A stretch of DNA of 15,003 nt from Atkinsonella hypoxylon. Its lineage: Eukaryota > Ascomycota > Sordariomycetes > Hypocreales > Clavicipitaceae. Where the stretch lies: NCBI GenBank assembly GCA_000729835.1, contig JFHB01000370.1, forward strand, positions 1-15,003, written 5' to 3'. Below are positions 9,312 through 15,003 of the stretch, piece by piece. The stretch's first letter is position 1; each line of letters begins with the position of its first letter. The notes beneath the pieces are model-generated. The model did not search any database and was not told the DNA's origin. It saw only the letters and a program-made list of their open reading frames with translations. The position numbers and the translations under genes are program-made.

Positions 9312-10656
9312 CATTTTTTGTGCTTTCATTTCTTGTCTGACAGCCACGTACTCGTCCTCTGCAGGTCAATGCAGATCCCACAAGACTCGCAACAGGCCGA
9401 AAAGTAGGATCTGTTGTGATTCCCGGCAGGATAGTCATCATCGAGCATATGTGGCAAGGCATCGTCGAGCCGTACAATTCCGAAATCAAAGAAAGGCAGA
9501 AAACCTGATGTAGCACCGAGTATGGTATAAGGTTTCCGGCCTAGTGCCATGTATCTTGCTGAGTCGAAATACGGGTTGGAAGGTCAGCGTTTCCGGTGGG
9601 CAACATTGACGCTGTGCGAGTTGGCGCTTTGCAAAATGATCAATCGTTCAAATCGCGCCCCTGCCCAAGATCTCGACTTCTCAGAAAGACAGGCCAGTAG
9701 GGCCGCGGAAGGGGTAGATAAGTGAAGGGGAAATGTCTAACTGAAAGTAAGAGCTGGGGAAATTGGATATTCGAGGGATATCCTTTTCTTGCTCCCACAG
9801 TCCAACTTTTCGCCAGAAGCAAAGGTCGGATGATTGGTCTCTTTTTGGTGAAAAGTGAAAAAGGCCAGTCAAGTCAGGTGGCATCAGCTTTCGCCGTCTT
9901 CTCGAAGCGTGGAGCTGAGCTCACCCCGTCCTCTAGCCTTGTTTGCTCTCACGTTTTCTCCTGTCGTTTTCTGTGAATGCAAACAGTCGGCGACGAAGCG
10001 GGCGTTATCTGCAAGTGACCTGCCGACACGGATTGATGCAAACCGCGTCTGGCAGAGGTACATACAGGAGGCACTGGAGGTACTGAAGGTACTGGAGGCA
10101 CCGGAGAAACAAACAAATCTAGCCAACACTGCGAATTTCCCCCATCCCTACGGAATACTAGTCTGACTATCTGTGACGCATACGTGTGGGTAAGGTAAAA
10201 GGGCGTGGACTAGGATCTCATTCCCGGGCAGCAAAGCAAGGAGATTTGCACCAGAATACGGATACGCCGCCCTCATTTTCTGGCCAGATTCCGAGCGTCA
10301 CAGGCTCCCGGAGAGTTGATCCAGACCCTGATTGCCCTCGAGCAAGCATAGATGCCACAATCATGTGATCCAGCAGGCCTGTCGAATCAAGACATGAGCA
10401 GGACACTTTAATACCGCACCTTTCCTTCCAGCAAGGCGGCCAAAGTCCTTCTTCTCATTGTGCTGCGTCTGTGCAACATGTCAAGAATCGGGCAGCGTCT
10501 TTTCCACATTTCTTCCGATAAGAGCCGATCGAGGCTTCTGTGACTGGTGCAGACTCGATTTTCTTTCTTTTCTTTCTGGTTTTGACATTTGCATCGATTC
10601 TGCGTATCAAAGAAGCTACGTCAGGAAAAGCATCACGCGGGAATCTGAAAGACATG

Positions 10657-10682
10657 TATAAAAAATAAAAATAAAAATAAAA
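10657..10682 (+). promoter_or_regulatory. TATA-like AT-rich element upstream of kinase gene
   Basis: TATAAAAAA is followed by repeated AAAAAT units, roughly 315 bases before the chosen start codon of the kinase-like gene. It could act as a TATA element or an open-chromatin A-tract promoter. It could equally be a simple repeat; no transcription start is visible. Confidence 0.3.
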
Positions 10683-10734
10683 CCATCGGCGGAAAGACAA
10701 CTCACCAACGTCAGGGACTGATCCTTCGAGTTGT

Positions 10735-10818
10735 GAAGGGGAAAAAAAAAAAAGAAAAAAAAAAGAAAAAAAAAAAAAAAAAGGAAAAAAAAAGAGAGAG
10801 AGAGAGACAGACAGAGAC
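10735..10818 (+). repeat. Long purine tract (poly-A, then GA) before kinase gene
   Basis: Bases 10735-10807 are uninterrupted purines: A runs broken by single or paired G, ending in a GA dinucleotide run, then GACAGACAGAGA. It lies about 165-240 bases before the kinase start codon, so it is in the promoter or the 5' leader. Long poly(dA) tracts exclude nucleosomes in fungi, so a promoter role is reasonable but unproven. The kinase frame stays open through it (Lys/Glu/Arg repeats) but has no ATG there. Confidence 0.85.
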
Positions 10819-10972
10819 CGCAATTAAAAAAGCAACTCGATACCACAAACATTTCGCCGGTAACTTTCACACATCAAATCATTTTGCCATCTTCTGCCTC
10901 GGCCCAGCGCAACCAGCATCGCATTCCTGCTTTGACAATCCCGCGTCGATATTCCCGCAAGACGCAATCACC

Positions 10973-12709
10973 ATGGACTTGAGCCAACAGTCGATTCACG
11001 ATGTGATACACCCGACGGCGGCCTTCTCGGTCTACCCGACCTGTGCCCGGTTGCCGGAAGAAGGAGAGGCAGCAGGGCGAGAAACGGACTGGGCAATCTC
11101 GCGCTTGAACCCGAAGAACCGAATAGACTCACTTGCGCCTCCGAAAGACCCTCTGTGGCGTATTGACGGCTGTACCGCTTTTGGAACACAGTTCTATGCC
11201 GTGCCACAGTTTGTGGATGAAATTCCTCCCTTCCGAGTTGATGTCTTTATTCCAGAGCCGGCAACACTGCCGGCGGATCTGCGAGACGCCCTCGACCTCG
11301 ACGTGACGTTCTACACGAGAGATGGTGCCAAGATATCGCGGCTGGGCATCACAAACCACATTTTGAGAATCCTGCAGCATTGGAGCTCCGGCCATGAGAG
11401 TCCCATGCACATCTATGACAACTTGCCCTTTGGCTCGCGCATCGTGTTCCAGAACCTGCCCAAGGATGTCGCAGCCACGTCCATTTCTGTCGCGCCTACG
11501 CATCATCTGGAGAGGCAGCTTCTTTCCGTGGCCTCGCTCCAGAGGTTCTGGGGCGACGACCTGTCTCTACCTCGGGCCGTCGACATTGGCGAGGTGGTGT
11601 ACTTGACCCAGTTACACGACAGCGTCTGTCTGATTGAATTCGAAGGCAAGACATGGATTTTCAAGGCTCTCACAAGTTACACCAAATACCTTTACCATGA
11701 ACTAAGACAGCTGCTCTTGATCCCACCGCATCCCCACATCGTGTCCAGACCGGTTCATCTCATCACCAAGAAATGCAGCTTTGGCAACAAGATTGCGGTC
11801 ATAGGCTTTACTCTGGAACATCACATACACGGCAGTCTGCGTGACCTCATCCCATTCCTGCAGTTACACGGCCAAGTGTCACTTGCTGATAAGACAAGAT
11901 GGTCATTGCAGCTAGCCTCTGGATTGCTGCATCTCCACAATGTCGCACACTTCTTCTATCCAGATCTGAGATTGGACAACATTGTCCTGTCCGAGACGCG
12001 TGACGCCATCATGGTGGATTTCGAGCAACGTGGAGTCTGGTGCGAGTTTGCCGCCCCTGAAGTCAACGCGATCGAATACATCCGGTTGCTAGCCATTGAC
12101 GATGAAATCGACCCCAGCATCCGGAGCAAGTACGCAGACATCCTGTCCGGCTTGCTGCCCGGCTGGGAGGAAATGGGCCAGGGTGAGGACTACATCTGGC
12201 CGTCGAGGGGCTACAACGTGCCCTGGTCTTGCTTGACGCGCACCGAGCAGGAAGCTTGTGAAGTCTACATGCTGGGAAGGGTACTATGGTGCATCATGGA
12301 GGCCAGCAGTGCGCCGCAGCGCGCCGCCGTGTGGTTGTCGTACCCATGGGAGCCGCAGGTCGAGTTTCCGGGCTACACCATCACGCCCGAGCCGATGAGA
12401 CAGCTCATTGATGCTTGCACCCGCGGCAGACAAACCGGTCTGAGCAGGTTCATTGTCAGAAAGCAAAAGAAGCTGGTCATGCGCGCGTTGGAGAAGACGG
12501 ACACATCCACGCCCGAACAAGTACAGAATACAGCAAGCGAGTGGTGGGCCAAAGAGATTGACGCGTCCGTCAACTGGCTGCAAGACAGGATCGCAGGCAT
12601 GAAAGCAGGGACATGGAACGAGAACTACTACAATCGGCCCAGTCTTCAACAGGTGCATGATGCTCTTCGGGAGTTTCAGTTGCAAAGTGGCGGTAATATT
12701 GTTCTTTGA
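10973..12709 (+). CDS. Divergent protein-kinase-fold protein
   Basis: Intronless 578-residue protein. The start is the first in-frame ATG, in good context (AATCACCATGG); the frame is open further upstream but has no ATG and is low-complexity. Residues about 1-200 form an N-terminal region I do not recognise. The kinase-like domain spans about 205-570: likely VAIK lysine in WIFKAL (K231), helix-C glutamate in YHELRQLLLI (E243), hinge-like LEHHIHGSLRDL, catalytic loop FYPDLRLDNIVL (D331, N336), and DFE in place of DFG (D349-E351). An APE-like triplet lies only 10 residues later (361-363). The helix F equivalent is CEVYMLGRVLWCIME and the end motif is NRPSLQQVHDALREF. No GxGxxG loop is visible before K231. 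Phosphotransfer is possible because Lys, Asp, Asn and Asp are kept, but a pseudokinase or ligand-binding role is equally open. No signal peptide or membrane segment is seen, so a cytosolic or nuclear location is inferred. Substrate unknown. Confidence 0.8.
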   Translation: MDLSQQSIHDVIHPTAAFSVYPTCARLPEEGEAAGRETDWAISRLNPKNRIDSLAPPKDPLWRIDGCTAFGTQFYAVPQFVDEIPPFRVDVFIPEPATLPADLRDALDLDVTFYTRDGAKISRLGITNHILRILQHWSSGHESPMHIYDNLPFGSRIVFQNLPKDVAATSISVAPTHHLERQLLSVASLQRFWGDDLSLPRAVDIGEVVYLTQLHDSVCLIEFEGKTWIFKALTSYTKYLYHELRQLLLIPPHPHIVSRPVHLITKKCSFGNKIAVIGFTLEHHIHGSLRDLIPFLQLHGQVSLADKTRWSLQLASGLLHLHNVAHFFYPDLRLDNIVLSETRDAIMVDFEQRGVWCEFAAPEVNAIEYIRLLAIDDEIDPSIRSKYADILSGLLPGWEEMGQGEDYIWPSRGYNVPWSCLTRTEQEACEVYMLGRVLWCIMEASSAPQRAAVWLSYPWEPQVEFPGYTITPEPMRQLIDACTRGRQTGLSRFIVRKQKKLVMRALEKTDTSTPEQVQNTASEWWAKEIDASVNWLQDRIAGMKAGTWNENYYNRPSLQQVHDALREFQLQSGGNIVL

Positions 12710-13033
12710 TTGTCATTGATCAATGTGCCAACGTTATCTCTAGTTTTTTTTTTTTTTTTTGCCTATCTGGCTTCTTCTACCATTTGTAAGCCATTCTATT
12801 CCTGTTTTTCCCATGATAAATTCTTGAACATAGCAGAGAGAATATAGAGCCATGGCTTAGCAAAGTTTGAATTCTTCATTCACACGTGTGCAAAAATTTG
12901 TTAAGTAGCCTGCATGGTGTTCAACGATGGTTTCAAGAGCAACTTATATACATCAGATAGAGACCCTCCTGTGACTTGAAAAGGATGCAAAGTATGTACG
13001 TTGAGTGGGTAGTTATATAGACTAATAAATACC
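12710..13033. other. 3' flank of kinase gene
   Basis: A T-rich stretch follows the TGA stop, including a long T run at about 12744-12760 on the plus strand. An AATAAA lies at 13024-13029, about 315 bases past the stop, which is far for a fungal poly(A) signal; the closer AT-rich sequence (about 12810-12850) is as likely a site. No gene is visible. Confidence 0.45.
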
Positions 13034-13051
13034 GCAGGGACTGTTCCCTGC
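13034..13051. repeat. 7-bp perfect inverted repeat (hairpin)
   Basis: GCAGGGA, a four-base loop CTGT, then TCCCTGC. It lies at the left edge of the mobile-element-like island. It may be part of a decayed element end or a chance hairpin. Confidence 0.7.
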
Positions 13052-13290
13052 ACTCTTTAATGTGTTGTTGAAGTAGTTGTGCTGGTAATAGCTGTTGAAG
13101 CTGATGTTGCCTGGCGCTTGTTGTGAAGCTCTTGATGATGTTGTTGTGTTGCTGGTGTTGTGTTGAGACTACTGGTGTTATCGCTGCTACCTGTTGACAA
13201 GCCCTTTACACACGCGTGCCTTGGGTTACAAGCGTGTCTTTTTGCGTGTATATAGGGACAGTTAGTCCTTATTTGTACACCCTTGTAAAA

Positions 13291-13441
13291 TTAGTAATCT
13301 AGCGTTGTTTAACCTCTGCAAACAAGATCCCTGTTGCGTGCGTATTGTTGTCTAACCTCTACAAACGGAATTCCTATTGCGTGCATAGTATGCAAACGGA
13401 CAATTATTGTGTACTCTTGAACAGTTACTAATCTAGCGTTG
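13291..13441. repeat. Imperfect 43-bp tandem repeat with 17-bp flanking repeats
   Basis: Two diverged copies start with AACCTCTGCAAAC (13311) and AACCTCTACAAAC (13354), giving a 43-base period; a partial third follows (about 13393-13412). The block is flanked by near-identical 17-mers, TTAGTAATCTAGCGTTG (13291-13307) and TTACTAATCTAGCGTTG (13425-13441). Several copy-to-copy differences are G-to-A within TG or CG. Confidence 0.8.
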
Positions 13442-13459
13442 CGTTCCTAAACTTTCTCA

Positions 13460-13488
13460 TATATAAAGAGTAGTCTCTCTCTCTCTCT
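13460..13488 (+). promoter_or_regulatory. TATA box and CT-run, possible element promoter
   Basis: TATATAAAG is followed within a few bases by TAGTC and then a TC dinucleotide run. This is the usual layout of a TATA box with a pyrimidine initiator in fungal promoters and LTRs. It lies about 150 bases upstream of the transposase-like fragment, so it may be the remnant promoter of the mobile element. Confidence 0.35.
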
Positions 13489-13618
13489 TGTTCTTGTATT
13501 GTTACTTTCCTCCTCCTTTATGGTTTCTTTCGCTATTTCGCTGCTGCTAAAAAACAAATTTTCTCCGCCGCCCTAGTGCCCAAACTCTCTTATTGCGCCT
13601 ACCCACTATGGGTTGTCC

Positions 13619-13886
13619 TACGGTCGTATTCATGTTGGGCCCGTGCTAATCGCGTGTAGTGTTCTGGTCGAGAAGGGTGCAGAACTAGTGGTAAGACAGG
13701 CATCTGACAAGCAGAAGGAGGTTATAGCGGCAATGAATGCCCACAATAAAAAGCGCGGAGGCGCAGAAGAAGCAGTTGGAAGACCTCTACGCTAATATCG
13801 AAATAAAAAGAATTAAGGGAAATAAGGGAAATGAGGGCGAGGACCCTGACGACGACGATAAGAGTGATGATGACTGTAGTGTGTAA
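13619..13886 (+). pseudogene. Transposase-like C-terminal fragment, frameshifted
   Basis: One frame reads GRIHVGPVLIACSVLVEKG and continues with ELVVRQASDKQKEVIAAMN and AHNKKRGG. Near 13755-13763 the sense jumps to another frame: AQKKQLEDLYANIEIKRIKG, then an acidic end EGEDPDDDDKSDDDCSV and TAA at about 13884-13886. The pattern (hydrophobic helix with a Gly, a Gln/Lys-rich coiled helix, a basic KK/RR stretch, then a charged tail) resembles the region after the DDE domain in fungal pogo/Fot1-type Tc1-mariner transposases. No catalytic DDE region is present upstream, so this is a 5'-truncated and frameshifted relic. The family call comes from pattern resemblance only. Confidence 0.45.
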
Positions 13887-14038
13887 AGGACTCGCCTAGT
13901 GGCTACTGCGAACTGGCGACAATAATGAGAACTATAGTTATGGAGAGGAAGAAAAGAGAACTTCTCCCTCCCTGCTCTTCCTCTAACTACATACTAAACG
14001 TATAAGTCTCTCCCCCTTATTACACCTTAGTAGTACTT

Positions 14039-14052
14039 ACCTTAGCTAAGGT
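14039..14052. repeat. 14-bp perfect palindrome ACCTTAGCTAAGGT
   Basis: ACCTTAGCTAAGGT equals its own reverse complement. It lies between the transposase-like fragment and the minus-strand open frame that begins beside it. It could be a junction of two element ends placed head to head, or a transcription-factor site; nothing else supports either. Confidence 0.75.
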
Positions 14053-14309
14053 CCCTCTAAGAGAACCTCAAGAATCCCTAGCCTATTGATAGGTAGACCC
14101 AACTCTTTCTCCCTCTTAGCTAAATAGCGCTCTCTTGCTCTCCTCGTGCCACAGATCAACACCCTAGATTGCAATATCAAACTACAATCATTAAGTGCAT
14201 TGGCGTAAATAGTAGAGCTATGGATCCTCTCGTTATATTCTAGGGAGAAAACGTACAGCAGCAGCCGTTCCTTAATAAGGATAAATTCAATAAATATACT
14301 ACTTAGCAC
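14046..14309 (-). other. Unrecognised open frame in element island
   Basis: An 87-residue minus-strand frame, hydrophobic at the start (SSIFIEFILIKERLLLYVFS) and basic in its second half (TRRARERYLAKREKELGLP). I do not recognise it. Its position in the decayed mobile-element island and its lack of a clear start context suggest a relic coding segment rather than a host gene. It could also be chance. Confidence 0.25.
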
Positions 14310-14310
14310 T

Positions 14311-15003
14311 TTACAGTATTACTAAATGGGTAGAATAAGCGCCGACGTAGTGGTGCACCCGCCGTCAGATGTGGATGAGGAATCCCATCTCGTAGTCGGC
14401 CACAGGCAAACGTCGAGGTAATCTTGTTCGGTTTTGCGCATGGGAAAAGGAAGAATCAAACCACCTTTTGCTGGCCCACAGCTCGTGGACACGCAGTCGA
14501 GATGATGGCGATGGCGATGGCGATGGCGATGGCGATGGCGATGACAATGACGATGGTGATGGTGATGGTGATGGTGCGCTACGGTGTACACGGGTCGACC
14601 AATCACGGGTCATGGCCTCGCCAGACTTGAGCGTCGCCGAAATCGTAAGAGTACACCAACATGAGCCCTCGTGGCCACATACTGCGCTGCATTTCACCGA
14701 CGTCCAAAGTCGAATATAGGCCTTGCATCAGCCCTTTCCCGAGAGACTGGCTCAAAAAGTAATCGTAGCAGATCATCTGGGCTCACCGCCATTTCATGGC
14801 CTCACCTGACGACGATGAAAATTGCCATGTCCCGCGCTGACTTTACATTGGCGGGGATAATTTTGGTTACGCATGGCCGACAGGTCTTTGGGACAGCTGC
14901 CATCCTCAGTGCAAGAGTCGAGGTAGAATGCCTTTGATTTAAAGAGCCTGCGTCAAGGCGGGACCGAAAAGAAAAAGAAAAGGAAAAAGAAAAGGAAAAA
15001 GAA
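14311..15003. other. Gene-free right edge
   Basis: No supportable gene. Several overlapping open frames on both strands arise from the hexamer array. The last 37 bases are a near-pure purine tract (14967-15003) with GAAAAGGAAAAA units cut by the window end, similar in composition to the tract before the kinase gene. Confidence 0.5.
14504..14575. repeat. GATGGC/GATGGT hexanucleotide array
   Basis: Twelve hexamers in perfect period: six GATGGC (14504-14539), GATGAC, AATGAC, then four GATGGT (14552-14575). The 6-base period keeps all frames open, giving Asp-Gly or Met-Ala repeats on the plus strand and Ser-Pro or His-Arg repeats on the minus strand. No flanking sequence supports coding. Confidence 0.95.

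Larger units (their letters stand above)
4660..10734. other. Six-kilobase spacer between divergent genes
   Basis: I find no supportable protein gene, tRNA or rRNA here. Open frames are all about 110 codons or shorter, occur on both strands in overlapping sets, and translate to unrecognised, compositionally random peptides. None continues across a plausible splice junction in the way the transcription-factor exons do. The spacer should hold the promoters of both flanking genes and may hold long untranslated leaders or non-coding transcripts that I cannot see from sequence. It carries the tandem arrays at 5824-5880, 7047-7098 and 7325-7385 and a TAT run at 9291-9311. Its left edge (about 4660-5600) has runs rich in GGTAGG and TACGGAGTA. 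Confidence 0.6.
13055..14310. mobile_element. Decayed transposable-element island
   Basis: An AT-richer island, unlike its flanks, with internal imperfect repeats (13291-13441), a TATA-like sequence (about 13460-13467) followed by a CT run (13474-13488), a broken transposase-like tail (about 13619-13886) and a second unrecognised open frame on the minus strand (14046-14309). I cannot define the ends: neither matching terminal inverted repeats nor a pair of LTRs is evident. The TATA box plus pyrimidine tract resembles a promoter or LTR U3/R region, so an LTR retroelement fragment or a nested mixture of elements is also possible. Confidence 0.5.

Noticed and set aside
9635..9670. GTTCAAATC as a tRNA T-loop
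   Set aside because: The flanking five-base stems do not pair and no matching acceptor or anticodon arms are found.
10733..10972. 80-codon N-terminal extension of the kinase-like protein
   Set aside because: The frame is open but starts with GTG, has no ATG before 10973, and is mostly Lys/Glu/Arg from the purine tract.
14671..14937. 88-codon plus-strand frame at the right edge
   Set aside because: No start context, no recognisable motif, and it overlaps other equally long frames.

Overview
The window looks like nuclear DNA of a filamentous ascomycete (Pezizomycotina, most likely Sordariomycetes). It holds a spliced Zn(II)2Cys6 transcription-factor gene with GT...AG introns, an ATG in a Kozak-like context, very long gene-free spacers rich in microsatellites, and a degenerate transposon patch. 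Nothing in it looks bacterial: there are no operons, no Shine-Dalgarno-led ORF series, and no rRNA or tRNA that I can recognise.

Layout. (1) 1-1114: gene-free DNA with a 19-base C run and several short tandem arrays. Its right end is the 3' flank of the next gene. (2) 1115-4659, minus strand: a seven-exon gene that I rebuilt from splice sites and reading phase. It encodes about 801 residues: an N-terminal low-complexity region with a basic NLS-like patch, a Zn2Cys6 cluster split by an intron, and a long conserved C-terminal region. (3) 4660 to about 10970: roughly 6.3 kb with no convincing gene. It separates two divergently transcribed genes and contains several tandem arrays, including a strong G-quadruplex candidate. 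(4) 10973-12709, plus strand: an intronless gene for a 578-residue divergent protein-kinase-fold protein. It keeps the catalytic Lys, Glu, Asp and Asn, but has no recognisable glycine loop and has DFE in place of DFG. (5) About 13000-14310: an AT-richer island of decayed mobile-element sequence, with a frameshifted transposase-like tail and imperfect repeats whose differences look like RIP (repeat-induced point mutation). (6) 14310-15003: gene-free DNA with a hexanucleotide array and a purine-rich end.

The two genes are arranged head to head, but so far apart that a shared promoter is unlikely, and the sequence gives no direct evidence that they work together. The most unusual features are in the transcription-factor gene: the start codon appears to form the very end of its own exon, several introns are long for a fungus and carry microsatellites, and the zinc cluster has odd spacing before the last cysteine. 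I see no clear new multi-gene system here.
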